Origin: UBA2336 sp046294915
GTDB lineage: Bacteria > Bacteroidota > Bacteroidia > Cytophagales > Cyclobacteriaceae
Assembly (NCBI GenBank): GCA_046294915.1
Contig: JBKBOE010000003.1
Span: forward strand, 11,066-75,065
Reading direction: 5' to 3'
DNA: 64,000 bases
The position numbers were made by a program, and so were the translations under genes. Below are positions 53,321 through 62,501 of this stretch, piece by piece. Below the pieces are notes generated by a model, which was not told where the DNA came from, made no database searches, and was given only the letters and a program-made list of their open reading frames with translations. Numbering within the stretch: the stretch's first letter is position 1; each line of letters starts with the position of its first letter.

Positions 53321-53376
53321 AATGATTTTAGAACTAAACCGATACAAATTTTAAACAACCACTAAATCGTAACGCT

Positions 53377-54681
53377 ATGGAACAGGAAAAAATAATTGTC
53401 GGTCTCGATATAGGCACAACAAAAATCTGTGCCATTGTTGGCCGCAAGAATGAATTCGGCAAGCTTGAAGTGCTCGGCATGGGCAAGGCAGAATCAGAAG
53501 GTGTAGTGAAAGGCATTGTCTTTAATATTGACAAAACCGTTTATGCTATTGAAAAGGCCATTAAGGAGGCGGGCGACCAGGCCGGTATTGATATTGGCGT
53601 GGTTAACGTGGGCATTGCCGGTCAGCACATCAAAAGCTTCATTCAGCATGGTGGAATCACCCGCACATCGAAGGAAGATGAAGTATCCATTGAAGATGTG
53701 GAGCGCCTTACACAAGACATGTACCGCATGGTTGTTCCCCCGGGCAGTCAGATCATTCATGTGATGCCGCAGGATTATATGGTTGATTATGAAGAGGGAA
53801 TCAAAGAACCTGTAGGTATGTCGGGTGTGCGGTTAGAAGCTGATTTTCACATTATTACTGCGCAAACCAATGCGATTAATAATATTAACAAATGTGTTCG
53901 CAGAGCAGGGCTTGAGATTGACGACCTTATTCTCGAACCGCTGGCTTCAAGCCTGGCTGTGCTTAGCAGCGATGAAAAAGAAGCCGGTGTGTGCCTGATC
54001 GACATTGGCGGAGGTACTACCGACATTGCTATCTTTTACGACAACATCATCCGCCACACGGCTGTCATTCCGTTTGGAGGAAATATCGTTACAAACGACA
54101 TTAAGCAGGGGCTGATGGTGCTTCCGCAGCAGGCAGAGCAATTAAAAACCCGCTTCGGCAAAGCGATAGCCGAAGAAGCCAGTCCGAATGAAATTGTATC
54201 CATACCGGGAATCCGGAATCGGTCGGCCAAGGAAATTTCGGTGAAGAACCTTTCCAACATCATCCAGGCGCGTATGGAAGAGATCATTGAAATGGCGCAT
54301 GCCGAAATTATCAGTTCCGGATTTGAAAATCGGCTGGCAGGTGGAATTGTGATAACCGGTGGCGGTGCGCAACTCAGTAACCTCAAGCAATTGGTTGAAT
54401 ACATGACCGGCATGGATACCCGCGTAGGGTATCCGAACGAGCATCTTGGCAAGAGCAAGATTGAAGCGGTGAAAAGCCCGATGTATGCAACAGCGGTAGG
54501 TCTTGTGCTGGCAGGATTCCGTTCGCTCGATGACCGCGAAGATACTTATAAAGAAGTACGCGAAGCGGTGAGGAATACAAAATCAACAAAACGTAGTCCA
54601 TCAAAAAACTTTTTCAATGATATTCTCACCAAGACCAAGAGTTTACTCATTGATGACCTGGATGGAAAGAATGAATACTAA
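53377..54681 (+). CDS. ftsA: Cell division protein FtsA
   Basis: 434-residue actin-like ATPase that tethers FtsZ to the membrane. Phosphate-binding block VGLDIGTTKICAIVG near the start; VMPQDYMVDYEEGIKEPVGMSG is the 1C domain; LIDIGGGTTDIAIF and GIVITGGGAQLSNLKQLVEY complete the ATPase. The extreme C-terminus carries basic and hydrophobic residues that could form the membrane-targeting helix (ILTKTKSLLID). It lies 56 bp after ftsQ. Confidence 0.97.
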   Translation: MEQEKIIVGLDIGTTKICAIVGRKNEFGKLEVLGMGKAESEGVVKGIVFNIDKTVYAIEKAIKEAGDQAGIDIGVVNVGIAGQHIKSFIQHGGITRTSKEDEVSIEDVERLTQDMYRMVVPPGSQIIHVMPQDYMVDYEEGIKEPVGMSGVRLEADFHIITAQTNAINNINKCVRRAGLEIDDLILEPLASSLAVLSSDEKEAGVCLIDIGGGTTDIAIFYDNIIRHTAVIPFGGNIVTNDIKQGLMVLPQQAEQLKTRFGKAIAEEASPNEIVSIPGIRNRSAKEISVKNLSNIIQARMEEIIEMAHAEIISSGFENRLAGGIVITGGGAQLSNLKQLVEYMTGMDTRVGYPNEHLGKSKIEAVKSPMYATAVGLVLAGFRSLDDREDTYKEVREAVRNTKSTKRSPSKNFFNDILTKTKSLLIDDLDGKNEY

Positions 54682-54711
54682 ACAAAGCAGAAACCACTAA
54701 ACCAAAATCAT

Positions 54712-56328
54712 ATGTTTGAAACCGGATCGTACAAATTCGACATCCCCAGACACACGATGGGCGCTCCGCGCTCGATCATTAAGGTGATCGGTGTGGGTGG
54801 AGGAGGAAGCAACGCAGTGAACCACATGTTCCGACAGGGAATAAAAGACGTGGAATTTGTGGTGTGTAACACCGATGCACAGGCACTCAACGCAAGCCCT
54901 GTGCCCACTAAACTGCAGATTGGTGCCGACCTCACCGAGGGCCTCGGTTGCGGGGCTAACCCTAAAATCGGCAAAGGCGCTGCACTCGAAAGCAAAGAGT
55001 TGATTAAAGAATTTCTTCAGGGAACGAAAATGCTTTTCGTAACCGCAGGCATGGGAGGCGGCACCGGCACAGGTGCGGCACCGGTAATTGCTAAAATTGC
55101 CAAAAGCATGGGCATCCTTACCGTAGGTATTGTAACCATTCCTTTTTCATTCGAAGGAAAGAAAAAGCAACAACAGGCCGAGGCGGGCATCAAATCGCTC
55201 CGCCACAGTTGCGATACAGTGTTGGTTATTGTAAACGACAAGCTTCGTGAGATCTACGGCAACCTGCCAATCGGGAAGGCCTTTGCACAGGCCGATAATG
55301 TATTAACTACGGCAGCTAAGGGTATCGCTGAAATTATTACACTTGCCGGTTATGTTAATGTTGATTTTCAGGATGTGCGCACCGTGATGCACAATGCAGG
55401 CCCCGCGGTAATGGGTACTGCTGAAACACGGGGCGAAAACCGCGCACGTAATGCAGCCAGCGGGGCGCTATCATCGCCCTTACTCGACAATTGCGACATA
55501 ATGGGTGCAAAGAAAATTTTACTCTCCATCGTTTCAGGTGCTGAAGCTGAACTGCAAATGGATGAGCTCATGGAAATTACCGGATACATTCAGGAACAGG
55601 CTGGCCAGGAAGCCGAAGTTATTTTCGGGCATGGTGTGGATCCGGAGCTGGGTGATCGCCTTCGGGTAACCGTAATTGCCACAGGTTTTATAAGCGATAC
55701 ACCGGAAGATGAACCGGTTGAAAAGGAAAATGAAAAACCGGCTGAACCCGAGGTGAAGGTGCATGACCTGGAGCGCAGCCAGATCTGGCTTTTTGAACAG
55801 GATAATGCCGTTGATCTGCCACGTGAAATTGAACTTAAGATTGCGGACGAGCCAGTTGCCAAAACAGCGGCTCCTGAAAAGGAGGAATCTGTTGATGAGG
55901 AATTGCAGGAACAACGCGAAATCATTTACGATGAACCCTATGGTAAAGCAGAAATACCTGTGAATGACGCCTTTGGTGACGAGGGTGATGAAGGATTGTT
56001 CGGTTCGTTTGATGACGAGTTTGATGCTGCTCCCGAAAAATCGGCCGACCAGGTAGTAAATGCCGATGGTATGATGGAGTTACGCACCACGAAGGAACGA
56101 CTCAGGCAGCAAGCCGAACTGCGTAAAGAGAAATTGAAGCAAACGCGAAAGCAGGAAATGACCAAGGAAGAGTTTAATGAGAAGTGGGCATTGCCGGCTT
56201 ACCTGAGGCGTGGTGTTAAGATCGACAATGTGCCACATTCGTCTGATCAGTTTATTTCAAAATACAATCTGAATGATGACAACAGTCTGTTGGGAAACAA
56301 CAAGTTCCTGCACGATAATGTTGACTAA
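54712..56328 (+). CDS. ftsZ: Cell division protein FtsZ
   Basis: 538-residue tubulin-like GTPase that forms the division ring. The GTP site includes GVGGGGSNAVNHM and GGGTGTG at 115-121, and NDKLREIYGNLPIGKAF contacts nucleotide. The GTPase core ends near 330, followed by an unusually long linker of about 150 residues, first Pro/Glu-rich, then acidic and Phe-rich (LFGSFDDEFDAAPEK), then basic. A late motif PAYLRRGVKID and the end NKFLHDNVD may bind partners. It is last in the cluster, before a terminator. Confidence 0.98.
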   Translation: MFETGSYKFDIPRHTMGAPRSIIKVIGVGGGGSNAVNHMFRQGIKDVEFVVCNTDAQALNASPVPTKLQIGADLTEGLGCGANPKIGKGAALESKELIKEFLQGTKMLFVTAGMGGGTGTGAAPVIAKIAKSMGILTVGIVTIPFSFEGKKKQQQAEAGIKSLRHSCDTVLVIVNDKLREIYGNLPIGKAFAQADNVLTTAAKGIAEIITLAGYVNVDFQDVRTVMHNAGPAVMGTAETRGENRARNAASGALSSPLLDNCDIMGAKKILLSIVSGAEAELQMDELMEITGYIQEQAGQEAEVIFGHGVDPELGDRLRVTVIATGFISDTPEDEPVEKENEKPAEPEVKVHDLERSQIWLFEQDNAVDLPREIELKIADEPVAKTAAPEKEESVDEELQEQREIIYDEPYGKAEIPVNDAFGDEGDEGLFGSFDDEFDAAPEKSADQVVNADGMMELRTTKERLRQQAELRKEKLKQTRKQEMTKEEFNEKWALPAYLRRGVKIDNVPHSSDQFISKYNLNDDNSLLGNNKFLHDNVD

Positions 56329-56641
56329 GCTGAGTTGAACAATATTGAAATGCGACCATCGGTTTCAACAATTTCAAAGGTATGGCATTTCCGGTGTGAC
56401 TGGTATTTTACTCCATTCGTAGTGGTTGTTGGTTGTAAATACTTTTTGCCGGCACCGGAGTGCCTTCTTATCAATTCTGCCTGAGCGGAATTATTTTTTT
56501 GCCTTTGAGGAGCCCTGGCAGTCGGCCGGGGCTTTTTTATTTCCTCTAAAAAAGGATAAAATCCTGCTCTATTTGGCGCTTTTAGAAAACCCGGGCAATT
56601 GGCATCAACCTTGCATTTTGATGGCAGTAAACAGTTGCATT
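56329..56641. other. Intergenic region after ftsZ
   Basis: 313 bp. Contains the ftsZ terminator (56511-56538) and AT-rich DNA before the next gene. Otherwise I see nothing convincing. A longer reading of the next gene through this stretch has no similarity or good start. Confidence 0.7.
56511..56538 (+). terminator. Rho-independent terminator of the dcw cluster
   Basis: AGCCCTGGC (56511-56519) pairs with GCCGGGGCT (56525-56533, one G-U), followed by six T. It lies about 180 bp after ftsZ. Confidence 0.85.
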
Positions 56642-57043
56642 ATGAAAAAGGTACTTTTCTTCTCAGGATTTATCGCGTTGTCGGCCTGTGAATTTTATTA
56701 CTATGATCCATACGCCAACCCGGTTAGTCAATTAGAAGGCCGGTATTCGGTTAACGATTACAGCGAAACGTATAACAGCTACATCAGTTATTCTATCTGG
56801 ATTGTGACTTCAAACCTGTCAGCGGGAGAAGTTCAAATCGATAATTTTTACGGTGCCAACATCCGCGTGATTGCAACGGTTAGTGGCAATAAAATCACCC
56901 TTTTCCGCCAAACGGTAAATGGTTATACAGTGGAAGGATCCGGCACGGTCTATGGAAATGAAATTACGTTCATCTACAGTGTACGGGATAACCGGGGTAA
57001 CTCCCGTACCGATTTCTGTGAAGCAACGGCATGGAGAAACTAG
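56642..57043 (+). CDS. Small lipoprotein of unknown function
   Basis: 133 residues. MKKVLFFSGFIALSAC is a lipoprotein signal with lipobox L-S-A-C. The mature part is Tyr-rich at first (EFYYYDPYANP) and then beta-rich (YSIWIVTSNLSAGEVQIDNFYGANIRVIATVSGNKITLF), resembling small lipocalin-like or DUF-type lipoproteins, but I cannot name a family. Start at 56642, which alone leaves the lipobox near the N-terminus. Its 3' end overlaps the convergent kdsB by four bases. Confidence 0.7.
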   Translation: MKKVLFFSGFIALSACEFYYYDPYANPVSQLEGRYSVNDYSETYNSYISYSIWIVTSNLSAGEVQIDNFYGANIRVIATVSGNKITLFRQTVNGYTVEGSGTVYGNEITFIYSVRDNRGNSRTDFCEATAWRN

Positions 57044-57786
57044 GCTGAAGGGAAATAATCTTTTACCCTCTGTACATCATCGGGCACGTCAATGCCAATG
57101 GTTTCGAGTTCAGTTTCAATTACTTTAATGCTGTAACCGTTTTCGAGCCACCGGAGCTGTTCAAGCGATTCGGCATTTTCAAGTTTTGAAACCGGAAGTC
57201 GGGTAATCTTTTCGAGCACATCAGTCCGGTAAGCGTACAGGCCTATGTGTTTAAAAAAATTTGCATTGGCAGGCCACTCCGATTCGGGTTTATTGCGTAC
57301 ATGAGGTATAGGCGAGCGGCTGAAGTAAAGGGCATTGCCACTGCCGGTAAAAACAACTTTTACACTATTTGGATTAAATAGTGTTTCAGAATCGGTAATG
57401 CGCTTGGCTAATGTTGCGATTTGTATTACTCCGTCTAGAGCGCTGGCAATCAAATCAATTTGCGCGGGCTGAATAAATGGTTCATCACCCTGAATGTTAA
57501 TAACATAATCAAACTTCTCTTTACAAAACGTCAATGCCTCATAACACCGGTCGGTTCCGCTGGCATGGGTTTCACTGGTCATCACCACAGTTCCGCCAAA
57601 TGCACGCACATGGTCATAGATCAACAGGTTATCCGTTGCCACTACCACCTTGCTGATGCGTGATGCTTTGCCCACTTGTTCATAAACACGTTGAATCATA
57701 GACTTTCCACCGATGTTTACCAGGGGTTTTCCGGGAAAGCGGGTAGAGGCGTAGCGTGCGGGTATGATTGCGATGATAGCGGTCAT
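57040..57786 (-). CDS. kdsB: CMP-Kdo synthetase KdsB
   Basis: 248-residue 3-deoxy-manno-octulosonate cytidylyltransferase, which activates Kdo with CTP for LPS core synthesis. IIPARYASTRFPGKPLVNIGGKSMIQRVYEQ is the nucleotide-binding start; SGTDRCYEAL, NIQGDEPFIQP and YFSRSPIPHVR are conserved. It shows that the organism makes Kdo-containing LPS. Length is normal. Confidence 0.97.
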   Translation of the reverse strand: MTAIIAIIPARYASTRFPGKPLVNIGGKSMIQRVYEQVGKASRISKVVVATDNLLIYDHVRAFGGTVVMTSETHASGTDRCYEALTFCKEKFDYVINIQGDEPFIQPAQIDLIASALDGVIQIATLAKRITDSETLFNPNSVKVVFTGSGNALYFSRSPIPHVRNKPESEWPANANFFKHIGLYAYRTDVLEKITRLPVSKLENAESLEQLRWLENGYSIKVIETELETIGIDVPDDVQRVKDYFPSA

Positions 57787-57830
57787 GGTATCTGCGAAGG
57801 TAGAAACTTATTCACATTATTATGTTGCTA

Positions 57831-58778
57831 TTATAAGGGAAGAACGGCATAGGTTGTCGCTACACAATATCCTTTTCCGGTAACGGTTTTCCAGGCCTGG
57901 GTCTCTTTGTCGAGCAAGGGGTTGGTATGGTTAAGGTGTATGAAATACACTTTTTTCTTTTCCGCGGCAGGAAGGTTATCAAGCAAGGCCATACTTTCAG
58001 CTACGAAGGGGTGAGGAATTTCCCGGATGTTGCGGTTCTGAATTTCTTCGGCATCGTAAAAGGTAGCATCTACCAAAGCATAATCTACCTTAGCAATATG
58101 GTCTGCTATGGATTGGTCCCATGTATCCCATTTATCAATATCGGGTATGAACAGCGCCTTTTTTGTGGGTCCCTCAATCAGGTAGCCAACCGTTTCTGAA
58201 AACTCATCGCGGTGCGGAACGGGCAACGGGGTAATGTGCAGGGCGGGGGTTAATGAAATTTTTTCGTTTGCGTTGATTTCGCTCAATCGGATGTTGTTCA
58301 AAGCAACAAGCTGGCTCCACGGACCATTGTTCTCCAGGTATTTTTTCATGCGTGGCATAACATGCACGGGTATATTGCCCGCATTCATGGCTTCCCGGCC
58401 CAGGTACATCAGTCCGGTGTAATGACCCATGTGGGCGTGTGTCAGAAAAATTCCATCGGGTGGTGAATACAAATTGCCGGTATACTTATTCAGGATGTTC
58501 AGTTGCTGAGGAAAATCCGGGGTAGCTTCAATCAACCAGCGCTTGCCGCTTTCCGGATCAGCAATGCCAAGCGATACGACCATGCGGCTTGGGTCGGGAT
58601 GGGTAAACAGCTTACTGCAGCATGCTTTGGTACAACCGGCCTGAGGTGAGCCTGCATCCTGAACGGTGCCCAGGATGATGAGTGATGGACTTTCGATGGA
58701 TTGATCTGCATTTTGAAGCTGTGGTTCACGAGCCTGGCCACAGGCAACCAAAACAATCAGGACAGGAAGCAGCCTCAT
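57831..58778 (-). CDS. PqqB-like metallo-beta-lactamase-fold lipoprotein
   Basis: 315 residues. MRLLPVLIVLVAC forms a lipoprotein signal (L-V-A-C). The body is an MBL-fold hydrolase close to the PqqB branch: LGTVQDAGSPQAGCTKACC, FLTHAHMGHYTGLMYLGREA (HxHxxH metal site with Met in place of the usual third residue), PVPHRDEFSETVGYLIEG and YFIHLNHTNPLL. No other pqq genes are present, so a role in PQQ synthesis is unlikely. It overlaps the upstream nfeD-like gene by four bases. Confidence 0.82.
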   Translation of the reverse strand: MRLLPVLIVLVACGQAREPQLQNADQSIESPSLIILGTVQDAGSPQAGCTKACCSKLFTHPDPSRMVVSLGIADPESGKRWLIEATPDFPQQLNILNKYTGNLYSPPDGIFLTHAHMGHYTGLMYLGREAMNAGNIPVHVMPRMKKYLENNGPWSQLVALNNIRLSEINANEKISLTPALHITPLPVPHRDEFSETVGYLIEGPTKKALFIPDIDKWDTWDQSIADHIAKVDYALVDATFYDAEEIQNRNIREIPHPFVAESMALLDNLPAAEKKKVYFIHLNHTNPLLDKETQAWKTVTGKGYCVATTYAVLPL

Positions 58779-60097
58779 GAAATCTTTCTAACCTTCAGCG
58801 AAGACGTTTCATCATCCAACACCTCAATCGGTTCGCCTTTATCAATAAACTCGCCACGGGTGTAGGCATCGTAGATGTGAGCATCAATTATTACTTTGCC
58901 AACAGGCCGAAGTACGGTATAGGCAGTTCCCCTCTTTCCTTTCATTGATTCGGCAGCCGGCTTTATGATATAGCCCTCGGAGCGTTCCTGGGTTTGTACC
59001 AGGGCAATCCGTTTGAAAAAGCGAGAATCCGAAAGCCGTGCTCCGCCAATAAACAGAAGCGTTACACCCCCCAGCATTCCTCCAAAGGCCGCTGCAACCG
59101 CATAGAGAATTTCGTCAGCAGGAACAAATTCAAAGTCGAAGGCATTGTTGTTAACCATGATTAAAATGAGCGATCCAACGGTAAGGGTAATGCCTACAAT
59201 ACCGGCAATACCAAATCCGGGCAGGATAAAGATTTCAACAGCAATTAACCCGAGGCCCAGAAACAGCGCGATAATTTCCCAGTTTTCTGCAAGTCCGTTT
59301 AAATAATAGGGAACAAGGTAGAGCACCAGTGCAAGAATGGCTGCGAACAGGGGGAAGCCTACACCCGGTGTCTGTAATTCGAAATAAATTCCGCCTATGA
59401 TAATCAAAATCAAAAGACCGCTGATGAAGGGGTTGAGGAAGAAGGCAATTACCTTATCCGTTGCGCTTAACTGAAACTTTATTACCTCATAGTTCTCAAC
59501 ATGATTGCGCTTCAGGATGTCTTCAACAGTCTCAACTTTGGCTTCGCAAAAACCATATTTTATTGCTTCGGATGTGGAGAAGGTAATGATCTCTCCTTCT
59601 TTCTTTACGCTGTCAATAGCGATATCCTCATCCACCATTCCCTCTGCAATTCGCGGATTGCGACCTTTTTCCTCAGCGGTTGAGCGCATGATAGACCGCA
59701 TGTACGACTGATATTTATCGGGTGCCTTTTCCCCCGTTGCACTCACCACGGTGGCTGCACCAATACTTGCACCCGGTGACATGTAAATGCTGTCGCACGC
59801 AATGGAAATTAACGCCCCGGCTGACGCGGCATCAGAATTAATGAACACCCAGATTGGCTTTTTGTAGCTCATTATCCGGTCAACAATTTCCTTGGCATCG
59901 GTTAAGATTCCGCCATAGGTATCCATTTCAATAATCACGATGTCGGCCTTTATCGCTTCAGCATTTTTCAAAGCCAGATCAACATACCGTTTAGTTCGGG
60001 GATCAATCTCGCTTTTGATTTCCATCAGCATCACCCTTGTTTTTTGGGCAAAGGATGTCATTGAAACACCAAGCAACATAAAAAGGACATATTTCAT
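58775..60097 (-). CDS. NfeD-type membrane serine protease
   Basis: 440 residues: signal peptide (LFMLLGVSMTSFAQ), a ClpP-like protease domain (Ser92 in SDAASAGALIS, plus MSPGASIGAATVV), four to five membrane helices (about 230-340) and a C-terminal OB-fold (EGYIIKPAAESMKGKRGTAYTVLRPVGKVIID). Long NfeD proteins cleave membrane proteins such as stomatins and affect membrane order. No stomatin gene is adjacent. It is transcribed together with the MBL-fold lipoprotein. Confidence 0.9.
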   Translation of the reverse strand: MKYVLFMLLGVSMTSFAQKTRVMLMEIKSEIDPRTKRYVDLALKNAEAIKADIVIIEMDTYGGILTDAKEIVDRIMSYKKPIWVFINSDAASAGALISIACDSIYMSPGASIGAATVVSATGEKAPDKYQSYMRSIMRSTAEEKGRNPRIAEGMVDEDIAIDSVKKEGEIITFSTSEAIKYGFCEAKVETVEDILKRNHVENYEVIKFQLSATDKVIAFFLNPFISGLLILIIIGGIYFELQTPGVGFPLFAAILALVLYLVPYYLNGLAENWEIIALFLGLGLIAVEIFILPGFGIAGIVGITLTVGSLILIMVNNNAFDFEFVPADEILYAVAAAFGGMLGGVTLLFIGGARLSDSRFFKRIALVQTQERSEGYIIKPAAESMKGKRGTAYTVLRPVGKVIIDAHIYDAYTRGEFIDKGEPIEVLDDETSSLKVRKIS

Positions 60098-60390
60098 ATT
60101 TTGCTAATTTCTAAATAAGGTTACTTGCCTACCGGGTAGGGCCGGGTAAGTTCTTGCTGCGGCTAAAATCCTGTACAAGTCCATTTCATGGAACTATTTA
60201 AACTAACCCTTTCGCCAAAATTAACCAAATCCGAGCAACAATAGTTTGGCTGATTATTTGTTTACTTAATAATTAAAGAAGATTTTTTTGAACGTACCTT
60301 GATGGTTAACTTTATGGAAAAGTTGGTTCACCTGCATCGTAAGCAGAGGGTTTATTTACCGGTTATCCGGGATTTTTTTGACTTTTGATT

Positions 60391-61395
60391 ATGACAACGT
60401 TTTTACTTATTACCGGCTTCACCTTCTTTACTCCGGAATTGCCACCCGATTCCATTGGTGTTGAAACCATCAACGGTAAAGTATTTGTTATCCACAGGGT
60501 TGATGAGAAAGAAACGCTCTATGCCATCTCAAAACGTTATGGTGTTACGGTTAATCAGATTCTGGAATTCAATGCAACAGCCGATGCCGGCCTTGAAGTA
60601 GGTCAGATTCTGAAAGTGCCCTATGTACCCCGCAGCAAACCAAAGGCAGCCCAGGAAAATGTCCACAAGGTTGCCGAAAAGGAAACCCTGTTCTCTATTT
60701 CACGGATGTATAATGTAACCATTGATGAATTAAAACAATGGAATAACCTCACTGACGCGTCATTGTCTGTGGGCCAGGAACTGGTGATTAAAAAACCTGC
60801 AGCATCGGCACCGGCAGTAACTCCTGCATTGCCCCCTGTACAGTCTGTTCAGTCATTTCATACGGTAGCTGCTAAAGAAACCCTGTTTTCCATTTCACGG
60901 CAATACGGTGTGTCGGTTCAACAGATTAAGGAATGGAACAATCTTTCGTCTGAAGACCTTAAAATTGGTCAGCAATTACTGGTAACCCAGCCCGTTTACA
61001 ATGCAGCGCAGTCTGTAGTGACCCCAGCGAATGAACCTTTGCCGGTTGAGATTGCGAGGGAGCCGGTAACTACAACCGCGGCTGTTAACCAACCGGTTAT
61101 CATTTCAGAGCCGGTTCGAAATGCAAGTGAAGTTGTAGAGTCAGGCCTTGCTGAATTGATAGAGGGCACGGAAGCCAACCGGAAGTACCTGGCGTTGCAC
61201 CGCACGGCCCCGGTTGGTACGATCCTCAAAGTGCGCAACGAAATGAACGGGCGTGAAGTCTTTGTGCGGGTTATCGGGAAACTTCCGGATACAGCTTTTA
61301 CGGATAAACTGATTATCAGGGTATCCAAATCGGCTTACGACAGGCTGGGTGCAATTGATCCTCGCTTTCGGGTTGAAGTTACATTCTATAAGTGA
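60391..61395 (+). CDS. Triple-LysM protein with double-psi-barrel-like C-terminus
   Basis: 334 residues. A short N-terminal hydrophobic segment is followed by three LysM domains (about 33-78, 91-134, 156-199), each with the pattern V..KETLxxISRxYxVxxxxIxxWN. After a Pro/Thr/Val-rich linker the C-terminus (about 260-334: APVGTILKVRNEMNGREVFVRVIGKLPD, then VSKSAYDRLGAID) resembles the RlpA-type double-psi barrel. It should bind peptidoglycan in the periplasm. ATG at 60391 was preferred to TTG at 60385. Its TGA overlaps the next gene. Confidence 0.85.
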   Translation: MTTFLLITGFTFFTPELPPDSIGVETINGKVFVIHRVDEKETLYAISKRYGVTVNQILEFNATADAGLEVGQILKVPYVPRSKPKAAQENVHKVAEKETLFSISRMYNVTIDELKQWNNLTDASLSVGQELVIKKPAASAPAVTPALPPVQSVQSFHTVAAKETLFSISRQYGVSVQQIKEWNNLSSEDLKIGQQLLVTQPVYNAAQSVVTPANEPLPVEIAREPVTTTAAVNQPVIISEPVRNASEVVESGLAELIEGTEANRKYLALHRTAPVGTILKVRNEMNGREVFVRVIGKLPDTAFTDKLIIRVSKSAYDRLGAIDPRFRVEVTFYK

Positions 61396-62501
61396 AGCGA
61401 AGTTTCTTTTTTGTATGGCTTGGTTGCATTGGGTTCAATGCCTTCACACAAAATCTTGTTCCTAACCCGAGTTTTGAAGAGTTGATCCGCTGTCCGCATA
61501 GTTTCAGCACCGACCGAAAGGACTTTTTGGTTCCCGGTTGGAATTCGCCAACACGGGGTACGCCCGACCTTTTTCATGCCTGCAGTTGGGGAGAAGCGGA
61601 TGTTCCCTTCAACTGGGCAGGTTCATCCAATGCATATTCCGGAAAAGGCTATGCCGGCATTTATGTCTGGTCTCATCGCGAGGATAACACAAACTACAGG
61701 GAGTACATTCAGTGTGAGTTGGCTGAGCCTCTTAAGGCGGGTAGGCGCTATCGGTTGGAGTTTTACTTTAAACTATCATCACACGCTGTATATTCCGCCA
61801 ACCGTATTGGGCTTGCCCTGAGTAAGTACCGTGTTGATCTGGATCATGATCAGGTAGTTGACCTGAAACCCGTGCTGTCGGTGGTAAAGGATTCTTCTTT
61901 TACCTCAGCAACCGGAACATGGGAGCATGCCGAAACCGAGTATCTCGCAGAAGGCGATGAGCGCTATGTGCTTATTGGTAATTTTTTTAATAACAAGGTA
62001 ACAAAAAGCACCAGGCTGCCGCACCGCATAGGAAAGAACAGCATGCTCACAACGAGTGCGTATTATTATATAGATGATGTAGCAGTAACTCCGCTTGATC
62101 CTGAAACCGAACCTGAACCGATTGCGGTAACTGAGTTTGACGAGCAGACGGTTGAATTAAACCGCGTATATGTTTTGAAGAACATTCAGTTTGAGTTTGA
62201 CAGTCATGTGCTGATGCGTTCTTCATTTGTGGAGTTGGATAAGGTGGTAGGCTATCTCAACGAACATGCTGACCTTATGGTGCACCTTGCAGGTCATACT
62301 GATTTTATCGGATCGGACGAATACAATCTTAAACTTTCCAGGGAGCGGTCGCGCAGTGTGGCCGATTACCTGATCAAACAAGGCATTAGCGCCACACGGA
62401 TAACCACCTATGGATTCGGGAAGGCCCGCCCTTTACGCCCCGAAAAGACTGACGAAGCGCGGAGCATTAACAGGCGGGTTGAAATACGGTTTGTTAACTG
62501 A
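61392..62501 (+). CDS. OmpA-family peptidoglycan-binding protein
   Basis: 369-residue outer-membrane or periplasmic protein. A signal peptide (FFFVWLGCIGFNAFTQ) leads to a jelly-roll-like N-terminal domain that begins NLVPNPSFEELIRCPHSF, a module seen in Bacteroidota surface proteins. The C-terminal OmpA domain (about 255-369) has IQFEFDSHVLM, LAGHTDFIGSDEYNLKLSRERSRSVADYLI and INRRVEIRFVN. It starts with GTG inside the stop of the LysM gene, so the two are co-translated and probably work at the cell wall together. It converges on alkB with 8 bp overlap. Confidence 0.9.
   Translation: MKRSFFFVWLGCIGFNAFTQNLVPNPSFEELIRCPHSFSTDRKDFLVPGWNSPTRGTPDLFHACSWGEADVPFNWAGSSNAYSGKGYAGIYVWSHREDNTNYREYIQCELAEPLKAGRRYRLEFYFKLSSHAVYSANRIGLALSKYRVDLDHDQVVDLKPVLSVVKDSSFTSATGTWEHAETEYLAEGDERYVLIGNFFNNKVTKSTRLPHRIGKNSMLTTSAYYYIDDVAVTPLDPETEPEPIAVTEFDEQTVELNRVYVLKNIQFEFDSHVLMRSSFVELDKVVGYLNEHADLMVHLAGHTDFIGSDEYNLKLSRERSRSVADYLIKQGISATRITTYGFGKARPLRPEKTDEARSINRRVEIRFVN

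Noticed and set aside
52652..53347. 231-residue minus-strand ORF opposite ftsQ
   Set aside because: Shadow of ftsQ, which fits the dcw order and topology; no independent evidence.
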